Source of the DNA: a virus
Reading direction: 5' to 3' (one strand)
Length of the DNA stretch: 43,704 nucleotides
Virus record (IMG/VR): IMGVR_UViG_3300042541_001286
Location: 1 to 43,704 of that record
The first letter of the stretch is position 1. Each line of letters opens with the position of its first letter. Shown piece by piece: positions 23,298 to 30,771 of the stretch. Position numbers and translations under genes: made by a program. The notes under the pieces were generated by a model. It had not been told where the DNA came from, searched no databases, and saw only the letters and a program-made list of their open reading frames with translations.

Positions 23298-24857
23298 ATG
23301 GAAATTGATATATTTGGATTTCAATTCGGAAAAAAGAAACCTACTCAAATAGAGAAGGAAAATGATGCTTTACAATCATTTAGTGCCCCAGAAGTTTTTG
23401 ATGGGACGGTAACGGTTGAAGCAGGTGGCTTCTTTGGCACTGCATTAGATTATGCATCTACAATGCGTGATGAAGGTCAGTCCATCATTCAATATCGTAA
23501 TATGTCAGTATATCCAGAATTAGATAACGCAATTGATGAAATTGTTAATGCGTCTATTGTTCCGGGTACTGATCATAAACCAGTAAAATTAGATCTTACT
23601 AACTGTCCTATTTCTGAAAATATTAAAACTAAAATCTATAAAGAATTTGAAACAATAATACACTTATTAGACTTTAATCATAAATCATATGAAATATATC
23701 GTAGATGGTATATTGATTCTAAACTTTATTATAATTTAATAATCGATAAAGATCTTCCAGGTGAAGGTATTCAAAATATCGTTCCTATCGATCCATTAAA
23801 AATCAAAAAGGTACGTAAAGTACGTAAAGAGATGGATAGATCAATGGCTGGAAGTACACCAGTACAGATGATTAAAGAGATTGAAGAATTCTTTATTTAC
23901 ACTAACAATGATAAAGAATCTTATATTATGACTGGTCCACAGGGACTGCATTTATCTACAGATAGCATTGTATATGTACCATCTGGTTTAGTTGATTTAA
24001 ATAGTAAACGTGTTTTAGGTTATCTACACAAAGCCATTCGTCCACTGAATATGTTGCGACAAATGGAAGATGCTCTTTTAGTTTATAGAATTGCACGTGC
24101 ACCAGAACGCAGAGTATTTTATGTCGATGTTGGTCAACTTCCAAAACAAAAAGCTGAACAATATATGCGGGATATGATGAGTAGATTTAGAACAAAACTC
24201 ACATATAATCAAGATACCGGTGAAGTTCGAGATGATCGTAAGCATCTTTCAGTATTAGAAGACTATTGGTTACCTAGACGTGAAGGTTCGCGTGGAACTG
24301 AGATTACCACTCTTCCAGGCGCACAATCTCTGTCTCAAATTGAAGATGCAGAATATTTTAAAAAGAAACTATATGGTTCTTTAAATGTTCCACTAAGCCG
24401 TTTAACTCCAGAAAGCAATGGATTTAATATGGGGCGGTCAAGCGAAATTACAAGAGAAGAAATTAAGTTTTATAAATTTATTGATAGACTTAGATTCCAA
24501 TTTTCTCAACTGTTTATGGATACTTTACGTGTTCAATTACTATTAAAAGGAGTAATGACAGATGAGGATTGGCGAGTGCTTAAATCAGATATTAAATTTG
24601 TTTTCAATACAGATAATTATTTCTGGGATCTAAAAGAATCTGAAATTCTTTCTGAACGTTTAAAAATGCTTTCATTTGTTGAGCCATATATTGGTAAATA
24701 TTTTTCTACGGAATATGTAAAGACAGAAATTCTTAAATATTTACCAGAACAATTGATAGAACTAGAAAAACAAATGGTAACAGATCGTCAACGAATCGCC
24801 CAAGAACAAGCAGCAATAGCTGCTCAACAGGCAGCAGGACAACAACCACAACAATAA
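23298..24857 (+). CDS. 20: Portal protein gp20
   Basis: 519 residues (T4 gp20 is 524). The dodecameric portal forms the vertex through which DNA enters and leaves, and it nucleates head assembly. The family blocks include IQYRNMSVYPELDNAIDEIV (residues about 66-85), then SYEIYRRWYIDSKLYYN, VPIDPLKIKKVRKVRKEMD and RAPERRVFYVDVGQLPK (about 267-283). KKLYGSLNVPLSRL at about 354-367 also fits. AAGGTG sits 6 nt before the ATG. The C-terminus is Gln/Ala-rich (AAIAAQQAAGQQPQQ). It is followed by a TAATG junction. Confidence 0.95.
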   Translation: MEIDIFGFQFGKKKPTQIEKENDALQSFSAPEVFDGTVTVEAGGFFGTALDYASTMRDEGQSIIQYRNMSVYPELDNAIDEIVNASIVPGTDHKPVKLDLTNCPISENIKTKIYKEFETIIHLLDFNHKSYEIYRRWYIDSKLYYNLIIDKDLPGEGIQNIVPIDPLKIKKVRKVRKEMDRSMAGSTPVQMIKEIEEFFIYTNNDKESYIMTGPQGLHLSTDSIVYVPSGLVDLNSKRVLGYLHKAIRPLNMLRQMEDALLVYRIARAPERRVFYVDVGQLPKQKAEQYMRDMMSRFRTKLTYNQDTGEVRDDRKHLSVLEDYWLPRREGSRGTEITTLPGAQSLSQIEDAEYFKKKLYGSLNVPLSRLTPESNGFNMGRSSEITREEIKFYKFIDRLRFQFSQLFMDTLRVQLLLKGVMTDEDWRVLKSDIKFVFNTDNYFWDLKESEILSERLKMLSFVEPYIGKYFSTEYVKTEILKYLPEQLIELEKQMVTDRQRIAQEQAAIAAQQAAGQQPQQ

Positions 24858-25270
24858 TGGAAACTGAAAGTAAAAAGTTATTAAAAAAAGGAATCATAAG
24901 CCTTTTGCCAGAAAACAATGATATTTTTAAACAAAATATTATTGATGCTTTGGTATTTAAAATCCATGAAAATGTAGATATAACCAAGAAATTGATTGGA
25001 AAAGAGTTGTTATTTCGAGAAACACCTACCCCACAATCTCCTGAATTACTGGAATTTATAGAATTTGTTAATAGTTGTGTTCCGGGTACATATATGTTTC
25101 AAAACAATTCAAATATAAATATTACAGAATCTGACATAAGTTCATTAAAACAGTTATTTGAATCCCTAAACCCAAGTAATAGAGAGAAAATGGTTTCAGA
25201 TATTTTAAAAGACGGATCTGTATTTAAACAACACTTAGCATTTTCGAAGAAAGCACACAAACTCATATGA
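24857..25270 (+). CDS. Prohead-core-region protein, unknown (gp67/gp68 position)
   Basis: 137 residues, starting on the last base of the gp20 stop. In T4 the core genes 67 and 68 lie between 20 and 21, and this gene and the 54-residue gene that follows fill that place. The sequence is mostly helical: KKLLKKGIISLLPENND at the N-terminus, then LLEFIEFVNS, and an acidic helix ITESDISSLKQLFESLN (about 92-108). I see no catalytic site. Sequence similarity to gp67 or gp68 cannot be claimed because those proteins are short and divergent. The end overlaps the next start by ATGA. Confidence 0.55.
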   Translation: METESKKLLKKGIISLLPENNDIFKQNIIDALVFKIHENVDITKKLIGKELLFRETPTPQSPELLEFIEFVNSCVPGTYMFQNNSNINITESDISSLKQLFESLNPSNREKMVSDILKDGSVFKQHLAFSKKAHKLI

Positions 25271-25431
25271 AAAATAATGTTCGCCAATTAATCAAAACCG
25301 TAATAGAAGAAAATGCCGTTGCGTTTAAAGATCAGACTGCTAAAGTCCTTTATGGCAAAATTGGAATGCGTCTTCAAGAACAATATAAGTTAGTTGCTAA
25401 AAATATAATGGGAAAGACCAATAATCAATGA
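25267..25431 (+). CDS. Small basic helical protein, candidate prohead core (54 residues)
   Basis: Too short for most gene calls, but it is joined by ATGA overlaps at both ends (to the previous gene at 25267-25270 and to gp21 at 25428-25431), which argues strongly that it is real. The translation begins MKNNVRQLIKTVIEENAVAF and ends KNIMGKTNNQ, and the middle KVLYGKIGMRLQEQYKLVAK is a basic amphipathic helix. The location, between portal and protease, matches small core proteins such as T4 gp67 (80 residues, made in high copy and cleaved). The function is inferred from place alone. Confidence 0.6.
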   Translation: MKNNVRQLIKTVIEENAVAFKDQTAKVLYGKIGMRLQEQYKLVAKNIMGKTNNQ

Positions 25432-26075
25432 AACTTATTACAGAATTAACTGAAGATATAAAATATATTAAAGAAAATACTGGCAATGGAGATAAGAATT
25501 ACTTCATTGAAGGTACTTTTATGCAATCGGGTGTTAAAAATAAAAATGGTAGAGTTTATCCACAAGGAACTCTTGCCAAAGAAACTAACCGATATATCAA
25601 TGAATATGTAAATAAAGGTCGTGCTCTAGGAGAACTTAACCATCCTACTGGACCAACAGTTAATCTTGATCGTGTCTCACATATCATCAAAGAACTGCAT
25701 GAAGATGGTAATTCTATTTACGGTAAAGCTAAAGTTTTGGATACCCCAATGGGAAAGATTGTAAAAAATCTTATTGATGAGGGTGCACAATTAGGTGTAT
25801 CTACTCGTGGTATGGGTTCATTAAAAGCTAAGAATGGATATCAAGAAGTTCAAGAAGATTTTATGCTTGCTGCTGTTGATATTGTTGCTGACCCATCAGC
25901 TCCAAACGCCTTTGTAAATGGAATTATGGAAGGGCGAGAATGGATGCTTGTTGAGGGTTCATGGCAAGAACGTCAAATAGAGGAAGCCAGAAAACTTATT
26001 AAGAATTCATCTAGTCGTAATTTAAATAAAAATATTGTTAAGGTATTTGAAGAATATTTTAATAAACTTAAATGA
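25428..26075 (+). CDS. 21: Prohead protease gp21
   Basis: 215 residues (T4 gp21 is 212). This serine protease cleaves scaffold and capsid proteins after L/I-x-E inside the prohead. The catalytic set is H72 (GELNHPTG), S125 (GVSTRGMG) and an Asp in the VDIVADPSAP block (D151/D155), typical of the herpesvirus-like prohead protease fold. The N-terminus MKLITELTED itself contains a possible self-cleavage site (ITE or LTE). The next gene starts by overlapping its stop. Its probable substrates here, gp22, gp23 and the 278-residue protein, all have L/I-x-E sites close to their N-termini. Confidence 0.95.
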   Translation: MKLITELTEDIKYIKENTGNGDKNYFIEGTFMQSGVKNKNGRVYPQGTLAKETNRYINEYVNKGRALGELNHPTGPTVNLDRVSHIIKELHEDGNSIYGKAKVLDTPMGKIVKNLIDEGAQLGVSTRGMGSLKAKNGYQEVQEDFMLAAVDIVADPSAPNAFVNGIMEGREWMLVEGSWQERQIEEARKLIKNSSSRNLNKNIVKVFEEYFNKLK

Positions 26076-26908
26076 ATTCATTTTTACAAAAATCTACAAA
26101 AAATTATTTGATTGAGGCACTTCAAATGCACCTCACAAGTAATCCTGCCAATGAATATTATAATACTTTAAAAGATTATTATGTTATATCAGAAGCAGAA
26201 GATGGTAGTACACGTGCAAACGCCAAAGTAGATAAAAAAGATAACCAAGTTGATCCTAGTAAAGTTGCTGCAGTTTCTGCAGTACAACAATCTGCGGTTA
26301 CTGCAACACAACCTAAACCAAAGAAACAAAAAAAAGTTACTGAAAAAGATGTAGCTGGTGGTGGTAGTGGTACTGGTGGTCGTAAAGGTATTGATGATAA
26401 AAATGACAACAAGAGTATGGGTGGTATCTTGTTCAATGACCAAAAGGGTACAGATATTCCAGCTGCAGTAGGATTGTATGGTGCTGGTAAAATAGCAGAT
26501 ACTGCAGCAGATGCTATAGATGCCTTTGGTGGACAAGCTGTTGGTGATACATTATCAAAATTTGTTCCAGCGGGTTTGGGTAATGTACCTGTTGTAGGTG
26601 CTTTTGCTAAATCCGCTGCATCTAAACTTTTTTCTGGTATTCCTGGTGCTGCATCCAAAGTTTTAAGACAAGTTAGTGATATTAGTGGAGCAAATTGGTT
26701 TGATGCTAATATTGGTAATATTGGTAACAGTGCAAACGAACTAGCAGCACAGGGTGCAGGCTCACCGTGGACAAAATTACTAGTACCAAAAACCAGCAAA
26801 AATCCACTAACTCCATATGATCCGTTTAAAGAACGTAAGAAAAAAGTTGCAGATGCACAGTTTGCAGCTAAAGAAGCAAAATTAAAACAACAAGGATTGA
26901 TTCCGTAA
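26072..26908 (+). CDS. Candidate internal head protein with capsid-targeting N-terminus
   Basis: 278 residues between the protease and the scaffold. The N-terminus (MNSFLQKSTKNYLIE, then A16) looks like the short capsid-targeting peptides of T4 internal proteins, which end with L/I-x-E and are removed by gp21. A second site, VISE then AEDG, lies at 38-41. Residues about 80-105 are basic and Gly-rich (KPKKQKK, GGGSGTGG). Residues 125-205 are rich in Gly and Ala with hydrophobic stretches (AAVGLYGAGKIADTAADAID, GLGNVPVVGAFAKSAASKLF), which could form helical, membrane-active segments. A Lys-rich helical tail ends it. This suggests a protein packed in the head and possibly injected with the DNA. 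No homologue is recognised, so the role is inferred. Confidence 0.5.
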   Translation: MNSFLQKSTKNYLIEALQMHLTSNPANEYYNTLKDYYVISEAEDGSTRANAKVDKKDNQVDPSKVAAVSAVQQSAVTATQPKPKKQKKVTEKDVAGGGSGTGGRKGIDDKNDNKSMGGILFNDQKGTDIPAAVGLYGAGKIADTAADAIDAFGGQAVGDTLSKFVPAGLGNVPVVGAFAKSAASKLFSGIPGAASKVLRQVSDISGANWFDANIGNIGNSANELAAQGAGSPWTKLLVPKTSKNPLTPYDPFKERKKKVADAQFAAKEAKLKQQGLIP

Positions 26909-26919
26909 TTATAGAAACT

Positions 26920-26927
26920 ACTAAATA
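26920..26927 (+). promoter_or_regulatory. Late promoter ACTAAATA
   Basis: ACTAAATA, then TTTCACAAGGATTAC and the gp22 ATG at 26949. A leader of 21 nt with AAGGA is present, unlike at the leaderless starts. The same octamer precedes gp23. Confidence 0.65.
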
Positions 26928-26948
26928 TTTCACAAGGATTACTTTATT

Positions 26949-27971
26949 ATGAAAAAGACACAAAAGAAGAATATTTCTGAAGCCGCTGCCGAAGCCATGG
27001 GCCTCGGATCGTACTCATTATCAAATGGTCAACCAAATTTTGATGCGACTGGTAAAGGAGATATGATTGCTCAACCCGTTGACTTTGGTGGTGCTGCAAT
27101 GGCACAAGCCCAAGTTCCAATTGGTGCTGGTATGGCTGCACCAGTTCAAATGCAATCGTCTTCAGAGGAAGAACCTGAAGAAGATATGGAAGAAGAGATG
27201 GAAGAAGAAGAAACTGATGATACCGAAGAAACTAACGAAGAAGCCAAAGCAGATTTCCGTGATGCTTTAGTATCTCTTTTAGGTGAAGATGTTTCCCCAT
27301 CATTGGTCAGTCAATTAGAAGGTATCTTTGAAGCTGTTGTAGCTGATCGAGTTGAGAAGAATGTTGCTGTTATTGTTGAGAAAGTTGACAGCAATGTAAA
27401 GTCATATCTTGAAAACGTTACCGAATCACTCGTTGAAAAGGTTGATGATTATCTTGACTATGTTGTTGAAGAGTGGATGACTGAAAACGCTGTTGCAGTC
27501 GAACAAGGTGTTAAAACCCAAATCGCAGAAAACTTTATCAGCGGTCTCAAGAATCTTTTCGAGAATCATTACATCGATGTTCCAGCAGAAAAGTATAATG
27601 TTCTTGATGAACTTTATTCTCACAACATGGAACTTGCAAATAGACTCAATGAATCCATGAAAGTTAATATGGATCTTAAGAAGGAAGTTTCCTTAACAGA
27701 GTGCGCAGGTATCTTTGTTGCTGAAAGCCGCGATCTTGCTGACACACAAGTTGCCAAACTACAAAATCTAATGGAAAGTATTAATTTTAATACTCCAGAA
27801 GAATATCGTGAAAAGCTCGTTGCTATTCGCGAAAACTATCTAACCAGAAGTCGTCCTGCTCCAACTCAGTATTCTGAGCCAGAACAGACCTTTTCACCCG
27901 TAAATAATGCCCCAACATCACTTGTCGAAAGTTATGTTGGTGCACTAGGAAGACTTAATAAGAAAGTCTAA
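26949..27971 (+). CDS. 22: Prohead scaffolding core protein gp22
   Basis: 340 residues (T4 gp22 is 269). It makes the inner scaffold on which gp23 assembles and is then degraded by gp21. Residues 73-99 are strongly acidic (SEEEPEEDMEEEMEEEE and more). Residues about 130-290 are helical with repeated charged heptad-like stretches (VADRVEKNVAVIVEKV, YLDYVVEEWMTENA), then NRLNESMKVNMDLKKEVSL, where LTECAG adds a cleavage-like site. The N-terminus MKKTQKKNISEAAAEAMG contains ISE followed by A, an L/I-x-E site. It lies directly upstream of gp23 in T4 order. Codon use leans to C-ending codons, as in gp23. Confidence 0.85.
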   Translation: MKKTQKKNISEAAAEAMGLGSYSLSNGQPNFDATGKGDMIAQPVDFGGAAMAQAQVPIGAGMAAPVQMQSSSEEEPEEDMEEEMEEEETDDTEETNEEAKADFRDALVSLLGEDVSPSLVSQLEGIFEAVVADRVEKNVAVIVEKVDSNVKSYLENVTESLVEKVDDYLDYVVEEWMTENAVAVEQGVKTQIAENFISGLKNLFENHYIDVPAEKYNVLDELYSHNMELANRLNESMKVNMDLKKEVSLTECAGIFVAESRDLADTQVAKLQNLMESINFNTPEEYREKLVAIRENYLTRSRPAPTQYSEPEQTFSPVNNAPTSLVESYVGALGRLNKKV

Positions 27972-27983
27972 ATTTTCACTTTT

Positions 27984-27991
27984 ACTAAATA
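27984..27991 (+). promoter_or_regulatory. Late promoter ACTAAATA
   Basis: ACTAAATA, 31 nt before the gp23 ATG at 28023. The ribosome site AGGAGA at 28004-28009 is 13 nt from the ATG, rather far; a closer site is not seen. It gives gp23 its own strong late start. Confidence 0.65.
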
Positions 27992-28022
27992 ATTTTAATC
28001 AATAGGAGATTAATAACTTACC

Positions 28023-29486
28023 ATGAATTTTCAAGAAAACACCCCGTATGACATTTTAACCGAGAAGTGGGATCCCGTACTAAGACACGAGGCTCTTCCA
28101 CCAATCAAAGACGATTATCGTCGAAAAGTTTGTGCAGTTCTTTTAGAGAACCAAGAACAAGCTCTTCGTTCACAACACCTAACAGAAAACATGGGTGCTA
28201 ATGGTAACCTTGGTGGTCCATCGACCTCTACTGGTTATAATACCGGTCAAGTTTCCGGTTATGACCCAGTACTCATTTCGCTCATTCGTCGTTCTATGCC
28301 AAATTTGATGGCCTACGACATCTGCGGCGTTCAGCCGATGACAGCTCCTACTGGTTTGATTTTTGCCATGCGTGCAAATTATCAATTCGGTGGAACTGAC
28401 AGTGCATATGCTACCAACTATGTTGAAGCTATGTTCCAAGAGCCACAACCATCCTTCGGTGGTTCCGGTTGGACACTAGATGCTGCATTTGCTGCATCTA
28501 AGGGTCTTTCAGCTGGTTGGAATTCTGGTACCGGTTACGGTTTAACTGGTGGTCTCATTCCAACAAATGCCGGACTTCAAGCTCTTCGTGGTATCATTAC
28601 TGCGAACGGTGAAGGCATTGGTAACAATCCACTAAGCTTCAGTGCTGGTGGTACTGGTGGTTACACTAATCCAAAGTATGGTAACTGGAATCAAATGGCC
28701 TTTAGCATTGATCGTGTTGCCGTAGAAGCTAAGACTCGTGCACTAAGCAGTAATTACACTGTTGAACTTGCACAAGACTTGAAGGCTGTTCACGGTCTAG
28801 ATGCCGAAGCCGAACTCGCAAATCTTCTCAGCACAGAAATTCTTGCTGAAATTAATCGCGAACTCGTTAAGACCATCTATTTTGTTGCTAAGAATGGTTC
28901 TCAACAAGGCGATCTTGTAGCTCCTGGTACATATGACCTTGATCAAGATTCTGACGGTCGTTGGTCTGCAGAACGTTTCCGTGGTCTTAGTTTCCAAATC
29001 GAACGCGAATGCAATCAGATTGCAAAGGAAACTCGCCGTGGTAAGGGTAACTTTATCATCTGCGATAGTGATACTGCTGCTGCACTATCAATGTCAGGAT
29101 TCATGAATCTTTCACCTGGTATCATGCCGCAACTTTCTGTTGATGATACTCAAAGCACCTTTGCTGGTATCTTGAGTGGTAAGATTCGCGTTTATATCGA
29201 TCCATATAGCCCAGCAGGACTTAATTTCTTCTGCACAGGTTATAAGGGAGAGTCTCCGTATGATGCAGGTCTGTTCTACTGCCCATACGTTCCGCTCCAA
29301 ATGGTTCGTGCCGTTGATCCTAATACGTTCCAACCACGTATTGCGTTCAAGACCCGTTACGGTGTAGTTGCTAATCCTTTCGTACTTAACAGTTCAGCTA
29401 AACCAGATGCATCTGATTTGACTGCAGGACTTAACCAATACTACCGTCTAACTCGTGTAACACATCTACACGGTAACACGATCTAA
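28023..29486 (+). CDS. 23: Major capsid protein gp23
   Basis: 487 residues (T4 gp23 is 521). The HK97-fold capsid subunit. The family blocks include DPVLISLIRRSMPNLMAYDI (residues about 80-99), then CGVQPMTAPTGLIFAMRANY. Later blocks are AKTRALSSNYTVELAQDLKA (about 236-255) and RRGKGNFIICDSDTAAALSM. The N-terminus has an L-x-E site at 53-55 (LTE followed by NMGANG), the likely cleavage point that removes the assembly peptide. Codon use is strongly biased to C-ending codons (AAG, CGT, GGT), as for an abundant protein. It is followed by a strong terminator. Confidence 0.95.
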   Translation: MNFQENTPYDILTEKWDPVLRHEALPPIKDDYRRKVCAVLLENQEQALRSQHLTENMGANGNLGGPSTSTGYNTGQVSGYDPVLISLIRRSMPNLMAYDICGVQPMTAPTGLIFAMRANYQFGGTDSAYATNYVEAMFQEPQPSFGGSGWTLDAAFAASKGLSAGWNSGTGYGLTGGLIPTNAGLQALRGIITANGEGIGNNPLSFSAGGTGGYTNPKYGNWNQMAFSIDRVAVEAKTRALSSNYTVELAQDLKAVHGLDAEAELANLLSTEILAEINRELVKTIYFVAKNGSQQGDLVAPGTYDLDQDSDGRWSAERFRGLSFQIERECNQIAKETRRGKGNFIICDSDTAAALSMSGFMNLSPGIMPQLSVDDTQSTFAGILSGKIRVYIDPYSPAGLNFFCTGYKGESPYDAGLFYCPYVPLQMVRAVDPNTFQPRIAFKTRYGVVANPFVLNSSAKPDASDLTAGLNQYYRLTRVTHLHGNTI

Positions 29487-29516
29487 GTAATAGGTCAGAA
29501 CTCAAGTAACAATTCG

Positions 29517-29548
29517 AAGCCCTCCTCAGAAATGAGGAGGGCTTTTGT
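29517..29548 (+). terminator. Rho-independent terminator after gp23
   Basis: AAGCCCTCCTCA, loop GAAA, TGAGGAGGGCTT, then TTGTTA. A 12-bp perfect stem with a GNRA tetraloop, 30 bases after the gp23 stop; it closes the long virion operon. Confidence 0.95.
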
Positions 29549-29553
29549 TATTA

Positions 29554-29561
29554 GATAAATA
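29554..29561 (+). promoter_or_regulatory. Late promoter GATAAATA
   Basis: GATAAATA, right after the gp23 terminator, is 5 nt (ATTGT) from the ATG at 29567. The start site should fall on the start codon, giving a leaderless transcript. Confidence 0.75.
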
Positions 29562-29566
29562 ATTGT

Positions 29567-30091
29567 ATGAGCTGTATTTCAAATATCAATCCACTATATA
29601 ATAGTTACTTTACATTAGTGTTTGGTAGAGGAACTCGTCAATTTGAATTAAATTGTCAAAAAGCCAATTTACCAGGATGTACTGTTCCTGATACGAGTCA
29701 ACCTACAATTTTTGGTACAACTGTTCCAGTACCAACTATGCAATTTAATTATGAAACGTTAAATACCGAATTTATCATAGATTCAAATTTAACAAACTGG
29801 AAAAGTTTATATTCTTGGATGCGTAATATGTCTAACATTGACGATGATACAAGTCATAATTTGGATTATGATGAATGGCATAAAACAGCGACTTTATCAA
29901 TATATGATCCAATCTCACATTGTTCTACAACAACAGTTACCTTTAAATATATTGTACCAACAAAATTAACTGGTATCAATTTTCAAACCGATAGCTCAGA
30001 TGCAATAGTACAAAAAGCATCTTGTACTTTTAAATATTCTTATTATTCATTATGTCCAGATGCCCCAAGTATTCTTTCAGGTTCTAATTAA
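29567..30091 (+). CDS. Possible distant tail-tube-fold protein (hypothetical)
   Basis: 174 residues starting MSCISNINPLYNSYFTLVFG. The order (an N-terminal strand with an R near residue 22, then SLYSWMRNMS at about 84, then TATLSIYDPISHC and TFKYIVPTKLTGINF) resembles the layout of gp19/gp54-type tube-fold proteins. That similarity is weak and rests on pattern only. Four Cys occur in the first 75 residues and near the end. It is monocistronic with its own leaderless late promoter, right after gp23. It converges with the next minus-strand gene and both stop codons share TTAA at 30088-30091. It could be a head-neck or tail adaptor. Real as a gene; function unknown. Confidence 0.55.
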   Translation: MSCISNINPLYNSYFTLVFGRGTRQFELNCQKANLPGCTVPDTSQPTIFGTTVPVPTMQFNYETLNTEFIIDSNLTNWKSLYSWMRNMSNIDDDTSHNLDYDEWHKTATLSIYDPISHCSTTTVTFKYIVPTKLTGINFQTDSSDAIVQKASCTFKYSYYSLCPDAPSILSGSN

Positions 30092-30756
30092 ATATAATCT
30101 TCGGGGTTATCCGACCAGCTTTCGGCTGAATTTGGATTACTCTCTGGATTAAAAGGTAGTTTTTTAGTTTCAGGATTCATTGTACGGCGTTTTACAGGCT
30201 TAGGTGGCTTCGGAGCCTCCTCAACCAATAGATCCTCTACAGAGGGTTCCTGCTGTTCAGATTCTTCTATTTCTTCTAATTCATCGTCAAGTATGACTTC
30301 TGACCCCTCAAAGGTGTCAATCATATCATTTACAAAATTTACAAAATCTTCATTATTAAAAAGTTCATTTAGCATCATAAGTCCAGCTTCTGAACCTACA
30401 ACTAAATCTTCACCACTATTATTCATTATAGATTTTGGATCTACTTGCATGGTATGAAAAAATACATCATACATCTTAGAAAGATCTTCAGTTGGAACTC
30501 CTGTATATAATATAGCAGTTCGATTTAGTGAAATTTCTGATAGTTGTAGATTGGATGCATAGTTAGTTAACTTAAAGTATTCAATCAGATCACCACTTTG
30601 ATCTCTTGATAATGCACAATCAATCTTGGCTGGAAATGATATTACAATTTTATCTAATTGTGCATCACGAACTAAGCCAATTAGTTCGTCACCATTTATA
30701 AGTTTAACAACTCTAACAATACCACCAAAGGGAGTTTCTTGTACTTCGTCAGACAT
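30088..30756 (-). CDS. Sm-like (LSm-fold) protein with acidic/proline tail
   Basis: 222 residues. The first 95 read like an Sm-like core: IVRVVKLINGDELIGLVRDA (residues 13-32) and KIVISFPAKI (36-45), then YFKLTNYASNLQLSEISLNR (60-79) and AILYTGVPTEDL. T4-like marine phages carry similar proteins after gp23, probably RNA- or protein-binding, but with no proven role. Residues about 130-185 are acidic (EEIEESEQQEP), followed by a basic/Pro-rich tail (KPPKPVKRRT). A second, shorter Sm-like gene is at 3051-3338. The ribosome site AGGAGGG lies before the ATG. It is transcribed from the late octamer inside the uvsW end. Confidence 0.5.
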   Translation of the reverse strand: MSDEVQETPFGGIVRVVKLINGDELIGLVRDAQLDKIVISFPAKIDCALSRDQSGDLIEYFKLTNYASNLQLSEISLNRTAILYTGVPTEDLSKMYDVFFHTMQVDPKSIMNNSGEDLVVGSEAGLMMLNELFNNEDFVNFVNDMIDTFEGSEVILDDELEEIEESEQQEPSVEDLLVEEAPKPPKPVKRRTMNPETKKLPFNPESNPNSAESWSDNPEDYI

Positions 30757-30771
30757 AGTAACCCTCCTAAT

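Noticed and set aside
26179-26799. 206-codon minus-strand ORF and 115-codon ORF at 26189-26536
   Set aside because: Both are shadows of the internal-protein gene at 26072-26908, whose Gly/Ala-rich codons leave antisense frames open. No promoter or ribosome site.
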